Below are positions 41,541-52,214 of a DNA stretch of 64,000 nucleotides, in pieces. The DNA is from Cubamyces lactineus (Eukaryota > Basidiomycota > Agaricomycetes > Polyporales > Polyporaceae), in assembly GCA_022376465.1 (NCBI GenBank), contig JACDTU010000037.1, positions 19,163-83,162 on the forward strand. The letters run 5' to 3'. Made by a program: the position numbers and the translations under genes. The notes beneath the pieces are model-generated. The model was not told the origin of the DNA and did not search any database. It worked only from the letters and a program-made list of their open reading frames with translations. Within the stretch, counting starts at the first letter, position 1. Each line of letters opens with the position of its first letter.

Positions 41541-43224
41541 TTAAACAATTTCGATCCGGTCCTTGCCCCCCTCACGCACAACGCTGTACCCCATGTTTCT
41601 CATCCGGACCTGCCATGGCACTCCTGTCCCGTTGCTGCTTCCCTGCACGAACAACTCACCAGCCGCGTCTTGGTTTCTCTTTGGATTACCTGATTGCCCC
41701 TGAGTAGCCTCACGCTCTAGTTTCACGACGCGCGACGCCGGACCTCCCGCATTGACGTCGCCTTCGACTTTCGGGGTGTTGACCTTGACCAACATCCCGC
41801 TCGGCTTCCTTGTGACATCAGCGTCGGCCGCAAGGATGCTGCGGCCCGCGCTATCATTCTCCACGAACTCCAGGACCTCGCCTAAGCCGTGCAAGAACAG
41901 CACGTCCGGGCGCCGAAGCAGGATCACTCGGGCGTCGGGGTCAAGTACGCCGCGCTCCTCTGGGGTCCCTTCATATGGCCGCCACTTCGACGTCGACTCC
42001 TGCCAGTAGCAGACAGGCCATTCGCCGTGTACCTCAGGCGGACCACGCCAATGAACGCCCTCGAGATCCTGGTCCTTCACGCGTGCTCTTTTGTGAATGA
42101 TCGGACCTTGGTTGTCCTGTCAGTAATCATGTAGTCAGCATCCGTCTGCTGCGCAGTAGATATGTACATACCCTATGCCAGATCGCGAAGTACACACTGT
42201 TCGGGGCTTCGCGTTCCAGAATTGACACCGGACTCTTTGACAGGGATAGAAACCGGGCACGGTCGCGGTCTTCGTACACGCGCAGCTCATGGCCAAGACC
42301 GGTGCAACGTAAGTCTTTCACTCGGACGAAGATCGTATCTTGCAGACCGATATCGACGTTGGCGGTGGCCCACGGGATCAGCTCCCATTGCCCTACGTCG
42401 AACTTCCAGTGCTCGAACGGCGATCTTGCCATTGATAGGCACGCCTCCTGGATCCAAGGGTAGTCGTCAAGGCGTATATGAGTATGTTGAGACAGCTGTA
42501 TCTTCGTCTTAATAGGGAATTCGTTCTCCTAGCTGTTGCCTTAGTCGTGAACCACAGGCATTATGGAGATGTGCGCACCTTATACCACAGGCAGATAGTG
42601 ATATTGCGCCCCCTTCCGACCTCTGACTTCTTGCTGTCCAAGACGTTGCTGACGATCTGTAGGCCACTCGCGTTAGATGAACAACGTTTCAGCATATCGT
42701 ATACGCACCCCCAAGGGCTTCGTCGACTTCTTGGTCTTTTTGGTAGTGCGTGTGTTCGCCTTCTTGGCCTCTCCAACGCTTCGAGACTTCCGCGCGCGTT
42801 CCAATCTGGCCTTTCTGGCATTGACACGCTTGGTCAAAGCCTCCTCTTCGTCCTCTTGGCGCTGCTTCTCGATCTCCTCAAGTTGCTCTTCGGGTGGCCC
42901 CCATTGGGTTGGGAAATGAGCACGCTTGCAACCGAGGCACTGGAGGAGAGTTAGCATCGCATTGTAACCGTCTAACATGCTCATCCTTACAATCATCGCC
43001 CATGCCCCTGCGTAGTCCGCTTTGTAGGTAAGCCGCGCTGTGAAGCATGCGGGAAAATGGCATCGGGGACAGATGACGGGCTTGGCTGGAATACGTTGAT
43101 TGGCCCCACGACGACAAAGCCTCTTCAGCGCGTCGCTCGCCTGTCGGCTGCTCGCTTCCACGCTGAGGAACTCAACCCTTTTGACCACATCGCCAGGTCG
43201 TAGGTATCCTCGGTAGATAGCCAT
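41541..43224 (-). CDS. Unknown cargo protein with zinc-ribbon cysteines
   Basis: Five exons (43224-42991, 42939-42709, 42656-42579, 42507-42172, 42116-41541), 1,455 nt, 484 aa, phases closing. The N-terminus has CPRCHFPACF and, after the first intron, CLGCK, a probable CxxC/CxxC zinc site (about residues 50-82). A charged coiled-coil stretch (EEQLEEIEKQRQEDEEEALT) and Lys-rich NLS-like KKTKKSTKP follow. The middle (FDVGQWELIPWATANVDIGL) and end (VPWQVRMRNMGYSVVREGG) show no known domain. TATA-like box 100 bp upstream. Apparently intact. Part of a run of four minus-strand genes inside the giant element. Function unknown. Confidence 0.7.
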
Positions 43225-43321
43225 GGCCGTACGCGGTGATTCGTGAGCGGGAGGGGAGGGAGGAGAGAGAAAGGGGGGAGAGACAACTAGGCGACAGACA
43301 AAACCTGCGCCTCAGCGACGC

Positions 43322-43329
43322 CTTTATAT
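43322..43329 (-). promoter_or_regulatory. TATA-like box of the 41541-43224 gene
   Basis: ATATAAAG on the minus strand, 100 bp upstream of the ATG at 43224; the leader between them is purine/pyrimidine-skewed, as in strong fungal promoters. Confidence 0.5.
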
Positions 43330-43641
43330 CTCCGCGCGCCCCTCCCATTCCGGGAATCCACGCGACGCCCTGCGGTTGGTCGGTTTACGGCCTTGGTTCG
43401 GCATAGCGAGGTGTAACGGGCCTTTGAAGTTGGAAACGCGAGAGCGACAGGATCGCGGTCGTCGCATGTGCCATCTTTAGGTATTATTCCGCTAAATGGC
43501 GCGAAGAATTCCTCGATTGTCTTGCTCGCGCCGCCGTTTCCAAGGCATGCCTCCTTCGCGAGACCATTGCTACTCTACGTAGGTAACGCTCTCATTCACA
43601 CACATGCCATCCCACTTCTAATGTGCCATTGAGATGCTCCC

Positions 43642-44762
43642 CTATGCCTTTCCGTCGTGCTCGCTCGTTGAGGTCCGTTTGCGCTTGACAACGCGGACTT
43701 CCTAAAGTGCCAGAGGTACCGGTAAGCCTGAGTGGAACACTTGGTAACTATGCCCAGAACACCTACCTCATCAGCAGCTACGGCCGTGTCGTCGCTTGCC
43801 ACGAGGTCAATGACCTCGACGTCGTCTTGGACTGAGCCCTGACATGATTCAGCCTATGAGCACGTCTCGGTGAACGATTTGCCTTGCACTAACTCCGAGC
43901 CTCCGCGCCGCTACAATGTGCTCGGCGCGTGCTATCTCCTTCGCGAGACCGATGGGCAAGCGGTTCTGGTCATGTCGCACAAGCAACAGTCGCGACTTCC
44001 CGTCAAAGACAAAGACCCGGTTGATATCTTGAAGCTTCCACTTGCACAATTCGTTGTCCCAACGCTTGACATGAGTAATGGCCTTCGGCTCGCCGCCCTG
44101 CGGGTCTTCTCTCAGGTGCTTGATGACTTCAGCGTGGTCGGCCAGCCTGACGTGAGCACGCGGTCCGACGTTCACCTCGAAGCGACGTGCATGCGAGGTT
44201 ACGTTCTGCTTATAGTCCAGTGAGTGTGATTCACTTGTCCGAGGCTAGTGCTTACCTCGTTCCACGCAGTGATCGTCAGAATGTGAGCACGAGCCACCTT
44301 GGGCAATACCACCTTCTCGATCTTGGGCAGGTCGTCGTGATCCGTGTTGAATGCCGCAAGTTCCACAAGCTTGAGCTCGTTTCCCAATGTAGGACAATGT
44401 TTTGTCCCCTGCAGCCGCATCAAGAAGGCAGGCGACGTGTTGGACACATCGAACGACAAGTTGACCAACCTCTCGAGCCTCCAATCTCCCTCCTCGACAC
44501 TCCAGAAGTCTACCCACGCCGTCGATACGGGGACACGCCTCGCCAGCCATGCGACTTCGCTGAGAACCAACGTGTCACCCATGGGGGCGTCCACGTACGT
44601 GGAGTCGGGCACCATGCCGCTCTGCGACCATGAGCACGACACACGATAGTCAGATGATGCAAGGCTCACCATCGTCCACAGGGTGAGCCGGACCTTGATG
44701 AGATACCGGGGTAGTTCATCGTTGTGTAAAACGTCGGCGGCGTCTGCATCCATGGCTGGCAT
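43642..44762 (-). CDS. Unknown cargo protein with C-terminal NLS
   Basis: Five exons (44762-44670, 44621-44256, 44205-43894, 43838-43767, 43701-43642), 903 nt, 300 aa, phases closing. Body: DTLVLSEVAWLARRVPVSTA, NLSFDVSNTSPAFLMRLQGT, HILTITAWNENVTSHARRFE, VFVFDGKSRLLLVRHDQNRL. The tail is acidic (SVQDDVEVIDLVASDD) followed by VRVVKRKR, a likely nuclear signal. No domain recognised; the architecture of a folded body plus an acidic/basic tail suggests a nuclear protein. Apparently intact. Confidence 0.65.
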
Positions 44763-45121
44763 CGTAGTGGTGGTGAGGGAACAGTGAGATGTGAATGGCA
44801 GGCTTGTCAGGCGACTTGGTGGTCGGAAGGCAAGCGACGTCGGTCGAAAAAAGGTCGCGGTTTTTCAGGAACACGTTCTCGTCCGGCCCCATCCGCCGCA
44901 TGTTATCGGTCCACCCATTGGTTCTCGGCGGCGCGCGCCATCGTTGCATTCTCGTCCTTTGCGTCGCGACCGGTGTAGGGAGAATATTTAGTCTACGAGA
45001 TCTATGTATGGCACGTTCATTACCCTCATCCCTTTGTCCTCCCTCGCCGCTCTGCATGTAGACAACATTCTATGTAACTACGTGTTCTGAAAGCCTTTGC
45101 TGCTTTCTCATTCCATAATGT
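44763..45121. other. No gene; promoter of the 43642-44762 gene
   Basis: 359 bp. On the minus strand it includes GAATATTTAG... and pyrimidine-rich tracts just upstream of the ATG at 44762; otherwise nothing recognised. Confidence 0.4.
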
Positions 45122-47141
45122 CTACTTCTTCGCCCGAGAGCCTTTACCGCCAGTGCTACATCACCACAATGTCAGTAGTTGTCGAAGATGACACAACGCG
45201 ACATACCCTGAGGCCTTGCGACCTCTCGCAGTCACCTTGGCAGCCTTCGTCGTCGATGCGGTAGCCCCAGCAGTAGCGAAACGCTCTGCGTGCCTTCGTT
45301 CCTTCAGCGGAAGGGCGCTATCACACCACATTAGCTTCTCCCAGCGACAATGGTATCATTCTCACAGTTCAATGCCTTGCTTGCGCAGAGTAGCCTTTGT
45401 ACTGCGACGAGGGCGTGAATTCCCTTCCTCTCCTGCAGGCAGCGCCGGTAGCGCAGCTGTGATGGCAAGTCAGAAAGGTACATTGCGGTGCATAACGTGC
45501 ACAACCAACCTTTCGAGGCGTCTGCCTTCCGTGGTGGGAGCCTGATCGTCAGTTGTCCAACAGGCCTCTCTATTTGCCTACTGGCCAACCCATCTCGGAC
45601 GTCTTGCGCTATCGACGCTTGCACCGACTCTTCCGCGAGCTGCGTCAACGTTGAGTCTCCCTCGTCAAGGTTGCTCCAGCGCACTGGTCCGCGCATAGGC
45701 AAACCAGCCGAGATCGGTTGCTCCAGGGAAATGTCGCGGTCCTGTGGTCCACATTCTGCGTCCATGCCTACGATAATGGCATCTAGCTCTGGTTCGCGTG
45801 CCATCGTAGGTGTCTGCGACACGACGTCGTCGTCGGCGTCCACATTCGCTGGTTGGCTCAAGTCCGCCGGCTCAGTTTGCGCTGGGTCGCGAACCGAATC
45901 GCTTTCGTCCTTATCGATGCCAGGTGTCGCCTTCTGTGCCAGGACATCGGTGTAGTCGTATGGCACGCGCAATGAGTCGCTTGCACGCATGGGGCCCCTG
46001 CATGCTGGTCCTGATCGTGAGGCATCTGGTCTTGATCGCGAGGAGTCGGCGTGCCATTCAAGTTGAGTGCTGCTCAGTGTTCATCAGTGCTTTGACAGTG
46101 GGGCTGAACGGTTTCACGTACCTGGGTTACATCCCTCGAGGAAGTGTAGGGCCCAATTCATCAGGTGCGCCTCGTCCCACCCCACCTCCTTCGCGAGAGC
46201 CTGCCAGAAGGTTTCCCCCTTACGATCCGTGTCCTTCGCGTAGCTGTGGGCATGGTTTCAATCTAGCGGGTACCGCTTTGAGAATACAAGCGCGCACCTA
46301 AACATGATCATGCGGCCTTCTTCATTTGGACCACCGAGGACCGCTGCACCGATCCAGCCGACTTCATCCAGGAGGTGTTGCATGATGCCGTGGTACCAGG
46401 ACGAGATAGAGGGTACTTTCCTGCTTGAGGCGTCAGCGAGAATGCATACAGTGCGAGATGATACGCACAGGGCTCGGTCCACCTCGTCCTGTCCACCTGC
46501 CTCATCTACTTCCTGTGTGATGCGCTCTTTGTTCAGCATCTGCGCTGAGCCGCAAAGGTGGCCTGCACTTTAGGATCAAGGCCGTGAAAGGCAGCTGCCA
46601 CGACACTCCTTCTGGATCCCACGTCCTTGGGCGCGTCAGGCACCAGTTCTTGTCGAAGAGGGCTTTGAGCGAATACGTCGACGGCGCCTACCCCTCGCCG
46701 GCGCTGAGGTGTCAATGCCGGAATGAACACCGAGGTATCCGACCCCTTCTTACGAGCGTCGTAATACTTGTGCTTCTTCAGCCACTCCTTCAGATCCTGG
46801 CGAAGCGCGTCAGTGGTTGGGCCTAATGAGATAGAGAGCCCACGTACCTTCTTGCGCCGCTGCATTCGCAGTGTCACGTCATTGACCGATTCTGCTTTGC
46901 GACGCGAGATGAACTTCTTCCGGTCAGCCGAAGCGTTCAACAGACGCCGCTTGAAGGTGTGTTCGCTTTCTGCTGGAAGGGGGTCCTTGAATCGAGTCTG
47001 GTAGTCGGGCCAAATGATGTCTACAGCCTTGACCAATTTTTTCTGGGAATTCGCCAAGGCGTTTTGAACGTCTGCTCGTGGATACTGTGATGCCAGCCAC
47101 TCCTTTTCCTCTTCCCAGAGAATCTCGTTTTGCTTGCCCAT
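45122..47141 (-). CDS. Unknown cargo protein (long, Lys/Arg-rich N-terminus)
   Basis: Starts MGKQNEILWEEEKEWLASQY; residues 1-120 are helical and basic (FKRRLLNASADRKKFISRRK), like a DNA-binding or KDZ-associated helper region. Later exons read ISSWYHGIMQHLLDEVGWIG with AVLGGPNEEGRMIMF, then YAKDTDRKGETFWQALAKEV with LMNWALHFLEGCNP, then an Asp/Glu-rich stretch (45331-45990), and finally a Thr/Lys/Arg-rich tail ending GGKGSRAKK (TAG at 45122). Final exons: about 45390-45450, 45207-45320 and 45122-45157. The junction after 46540 needs a weak donor or is a frameshift, so the model is incomplete there. Family resemblance to widespread unnamed basidiomycete proteins is an impression, not tested. 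Confidence 0.5.
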
Positions 47142-47466
47142 GGTTCAGAGCGTGGTCAAAGGGAGGATTGCAGCGGTCGGGAGACAGGTTCGAAGTGCGA
47201 GGAGGCGCAAGCCAGGCGAGGCGTCGCCGGCCACCAAGAACAGGAAGACTCATCACGAGGCCCCCGCCCACCGGGCCCACTGTTTGGGGCAGACACCTTC
47301 ACGTCGATCGTAGCTGTGGCCACTCGGCTGTGATGTGGCCGGTCAGTCAGCGGAACGTTCAATAACACGAGATATAACTACACAAAGACAGGCTTATTAC
47401 TGCTTCCTACGAGTCCAATATTACACAAGATACGCTGTGGGGAACATTATAGGCGCAACCGGGAGC
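47142..47466. other. No gene seen
   Basis: 325 bp between two minus-strand cargo genes; no coding or repeat signal recognised. Confidence 0.4.
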
Positions 47467-50400
47467 CTATGGAAATGCGCGACAAAATTCTGAACATAGA
47501 AATGAATGGCCTGCTGCTGTACGTGAGTATACAATCCAACATCCCAAAGCTCTGTCGAACAGCGCGACAGAGGTCCGCAGGTACTTGGTCCATCGTGTCA
47601 TCAGCGTGATGAACGCACGCAAGGACGGTATGCACTCCCGCCACTGCGGGTCACTTCCTCGCCGCCAATGAAAGGTTGTCACTTCTCTGGGGTGCGGCAG
47701 CACGGTGACGATACCGGACCGCTGCCCCCATACGGCAGATATGTCCGCCTCGCGCTGCCATCGATGCATGATTGGCCACTGGTCGCGAGGGACCATGACA
47801 CGATCGAGGGCAACTACATCGCATCGGAAGTTGATTTCGTGCGCTTCCCATATCAGACGCATGCGCAGCATGACACTTTGCGCGGCTAGGTTCTTGTCCA
47901 CGTCGATATCGTCCATGGTGATCACCTGGGCCTCGTTGTAGGAGGAAAGGCACGCGACGCTCCCGAAGAGCCGCGCAATGGCATTCCTGTCCTCATAGCG
48001 TCGTTTGGCCTTCTTCTCCTCTGACGCCTTGCCCTTGGCAACAGGGCGTCCTTTGGGGTGTAGTCTCCCCACAACGCCGACCTCCATTCCGCGATGGTAA
48101 GCGCCTTGCCATCGACCGTAGGATCGAAGAGGCGCGCCCGGCAAAACTCGCGGATGCGCACGAGGTTGTGCAGATATCGGAATACCTTGTCGTCTCGCCG
48201 CGCGCTGTTAGGATTCGGAGCGTTGTTCGGTAGAGCAGCGGATGAAGGTATTGTATCAAGGAGATAGGGCGGCGGATAGAAGTACTGTACGGCCGCGGGG
48301 ATTGCTTGAGCAAGCCAATGTCTTGCAAGGCTGTAGCCCAGGCGTGCGGTATATGGTAGAATGGTGAGGCCGTATACATTCAAGATGGATGTTGAGCTCC
48401 TGAAGATGACCCGCCAGAGGGCGTGGCGCTTGACTGGCCGTCGCGCGGAGCCTGGCAACTATGAATCAGTGTTACGTAAGCGACAAAACAGAGGGCACCT
48501 ACCAGTTTGTGGCCTCCCCGGTGGACTTTTTTGCCTGGCGTGTTTGACCCTTTCTTGCTCTGTGGACGCGCGTGGACTGGCAACGGACAAATCCTTGCTG
48601 CCCACCAGCGAATCGACCCGCGCACGTTTTGACTCCGGTCCATCTTCAGGCTTATCAACAGTGATCGTTCGAAGCCCTTCGACTGTAGGTGCGCAAAGTT
48701 CACGGCTCACGGCGACGACCATCTGAACATCCCAGTTGAATGTCAGATTCATGGCGCCGACTCGCTCGGTCGGGAGATGGTGGATGGGACAGCCGAGGGC
48801 GTCGCGGAGAGCTCTTCCTCCACAAGTCTAACGGGGACTACTTTCCACACCTTGACGTCCTCGAAAGTGGCTGTAGGAGAAAGACAGGTACGCCCACCGT
48901 ACCAAGGAGAGGCCGATGTCCCTTCGTTGACAAATGCACCCAGACGTCGAGAACGTGCGTACTGTAGTCCAGCGTGCTTTCGAGGCGTGGTAAGACAACA
49001 CGCAGGTACACGTTGAGGCCAGCCATCTCCAAGCACAGCCGCTGTACGTGTGCCGCAACTGCGATCGAAATGTCCACGGTTGCTGGTAAAAGCTCATGCG
49101 ATCGACACACTGGCGGAGGATGAGCACGAGCTGTCGACCATACTCCAATCTACGGGCAGGCTGGCCAGCGATCATGTCCAGCCGCATGATAGCTGCCTGC
49201 GCGGCATCCTCCAACGCGTCCATGAGCTGCCCACGAATCTTGCCAAGCCCGCATAGCAGCCCTGCGGTCCACCTCCCAGTCTCCAGGCCGTAAAGTCCTC
49301 CACACTCCCGCGCCCAGCCTCCTTCCTCCTCCGTATCCACACGAGGGATGCACGCCTTGTGCCACATTCCCGGAGTCAGCAGCTGCGGCCAACGAGAGTA
49401 TTCTCGCTCGCCCCATCGGCCGTCAGAGTAAGTTTTGATGATGGCTCGTTCGATCGGATACTGAGGTATCCATGTCGCATTCGGGAGGTGACGCACATGT
49501 CAACAAAGCCGTCTTGAGACCCAACCAGCCCTCGAACGGATGAGTTACCGCAGGCGCTACAGTACGTCAGCAAATAGCTAGTTGATATCAACGCGATACT
49601 TACCAGGCTCATCCCGGTGTAGGGACGCAATGCTGTTGGTGGTCGGGCCCCGTCGTGTTTATGTCGGCCTGCTCGAGGTGCTGTCTCATGGATGATCGCT
49701 CTCGAGTGGCACTCGAGGATTGCGGTGTGACCAGCGGACTTCGACGTGGGGTGCGTCGTGCAATTCGGTTATTGGCGCAGTACGGAGAGGATGCACCTTG
49801 AACGAGGTGTGTCTCCACTGTCGGACCTCTTCCATACGAGGACTATCCGATGGTGGCTCCATAGTCATCATGCCTGGGCCTGCTGTTGTTGACACAACGG
49901 CCGATGGTCCTGTCAAAGGAATGTTGGCCGCCGCGGTTGGCACGGCATCGGGTCGCAACAGTGTTGACAAGCTTGATGCCCCACTAGTCGTCGCAAACGG
50001 AATGTGGAGTACACCGCTACAAGACCGGTGCTGAGTAGATGCGGGGAGTGTAGCTGGCGGATTGGGAAGGATAGCGGGCTGCGTAGGGGGGGCAGCGGCT
50101 CCAGGTGAGTGACGGACAGATGACCGATCAGATCTAACGCTGACCTCTTCTCTCTGCTCGTGGATGCCGCTCCTCGGCGCGGCGACGGTCATCGGAACTT
50201 CGGCTAGGGGCGTGGGCTGCGTAGGGGATGGGACGGCGGGGCCAGGTGAGAGTCCAATCGATGACCGTTCAGATTTAACGCTGACCTCTTCTCTCCGCTC
50301 GTGGTTGCCGCTCAACGGCGCTGTGAGACTCCCATGGGCTCCCGCCGATTCCGAAGCCGACTCATCAGAGCTCTCGCCCCTTGGTGGATGTCCCACTTGT

Positions 50401-50681
50401 GGACGCATGGACATGGTGAGCACGCCAGAGCGAAAAAGGCGTGTGCCCTGTGAGGACACCGGCTGGGACAGGATGGAGGAGATGTCGAAGGGCAAATCCT
50501 CACGCGATGACCGGGAGAACTCCTCGTTCGACGAGGTCTCAGACTTTGGGCTCCGATTAGGAGAGCGAGGACGCACCACATCGGATAACTTCTCATCATC
50601 TTGAAGTGTGTGATTGGGCGGCGGGTGCAAAGGACGAGGCGACCCTGCATCAGCTGGCAACTGAGCACTTGTTGATGCCAT
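47467..50681 (-). CDS. Unknown multi-exon cargo gene, probable frameshift near 48050
   Basis: The first exon (from 50681) encodes a Ser/Pro-rich, probably disordered region with an internal repeat (HERREEVSVKSERSSIGLSP and HEQREEVSVRSDRSSVRHSP). Downstream frames read NATWIPQYPIERAIIKTYSD with TPGMWHKACIPRVDTEEEGG and GLYGLETGRWTAGLLCGLGK; LNVYLRVVLPRLESTLDYST; VGAMNLTFNWDVQMVVAVSR; VQYFYPPPYLLDTIPSSAAL with FRYLHNLVRIREFCRARLFD; then, one frame over, KGKASEEKKAKRRYEDRNAI with IWEAHEINFRCDVVALDRVM, stopping at 47467. The change of frame around GDYTPK (about 48050-48080) has no usable intron, so this copy may be disabled there. Function unknown; exon limits approximate. Confidence 0.45.
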
Positions 50682-52214
50682 CGTACGTACTGTATGGGCG
50701 ACTACAATCAGCCATGAAAGTCATCCCAACCTCCACACACCTTTCCAATCGCCGGGGAGGTGTCAATGACCAGATAGGGGTCACGAAAGGCAAGGGGCAG
50801 AGTTTCGTTGGGTACGCGTGAGCGCAAGGACGTCGTAGTGTTTTGAGGCAACAAGATGACGGCAGCGTGTCTTGCACAAAGATGTCTTGCTCGAAGGAGT
50901 GCCGGGGAGAGCAGTTCGTCGACGCGTTGCCGCACGAACTGTCTCAGATGGTAGGCTGAGCTAGAGAAGTGGCAAGGGCAATGTTACCCGCCTACGACTC
51001 TGAAACTCGACTGCAGAAAGAGTTTGGTGTCAAGCAGAGGGAGAGCAAGGATCGCGAGGCAGCGCGAGTGTGAGTGATGGTGGAAGGAAAGCAAGAGATA
51101 GATTCGGTCCGATCACGAGGTGTTGCTGGCTTTCATGGCGATTCTCACGTACAACACTCCGGATTCTCCGCGTTTAACTCCCTCGTCATCGCTCTGTCAA
51201 TGCTTCAAGTAAACGATAAGTAACAAGTAAGTATGTTGTTGTGAACTCCGCTCGAATGCCCTCGAGTCGAATTCACTCAAGTCCACCGTTGCCAATTAGT
51301 GGACATCGACCTTTGCTTCCTCCCCCCACTGCGCTTCGATCATGCCCACTGACTGGTTCTCACTCCCCTCCACTTCCTCCCCTCCAACAGACGAGACAAC
51401 GACAGTATTGCAGGTCATATGACCGTTGCATACTGCACGTACCTCTGATGTTCACGGTGTGCTGGTTTACCCAGACCCGACCAGAGCAATGGCATAGCCA
51501 GGCTCAACTCCCATCGACTCTCCGTCACTCTTGATGTTTGAAGGCTGTATCCCTTCTGGTGGAACCTACGCGCACAAGCCTTGGGGCGTGCGTACCGTCT
51601 CGAGGCGTGGATGGAATGCTGGATGGGCTAACGATCGACCGACCGACGTGAGTCGCACCTTCGCGATCTCACATGCATTCTAACTGACAGATGGACGCGT
51701 GCAGGGCCACATACGCTATCGCTGCGTTTAGCGATACCTCCGAATTCAAACACATACTCTAACGGTTCCTTTAACACGCAGTAAGTGTATTGTGTAGCAC
51801 AGCGCCGTACATAGTGCTAACAAAGTCTTGTTGTGGCGTCGCTGAAAGCCAGTATTACCCCACATTGGTCGTCCCTCGATCAACTTGCCCCTGACACCCA
51901 TGAATTTGCTTCCGTTTGCCATTGGGAGCAAATCAACTCCTCGGTCATACCGCCGGTCGAGAAGTGCGCCTCTGGAAAAATGCTTTGCCTTATATCGATC
52001 ACCATCACCAATCCTGAGGGTGCCGCTGGGTGCCGCCGCCTTGCTTACAACGGTACGGAGTACGGCGAGAATCCACGTTGGTAATACTCTACGAATGACC
52101 GACCATTGGACTTTGAGACTACTCGAAAAGTGTTTCATAAATGTATGGACTGTGTATCGTGCATGTGTTTTAGTTTGAGTTGCCAAGCATACTTGATGTA
52201 TCGCTAGGAGTCGC
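50682..52214. other. Intergenic region between divergent cargo gene and transposase
   Basis: Promoters of the minus-strand gene (starts 50681) and the KDZ gene (starts 52215) must lie here. A 223-codon minus frame (51746-52417) and an 83-codon plus frame (51833-52084) overlap each other and show no domain. Nothing else recognised. Confidence 0.4.
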
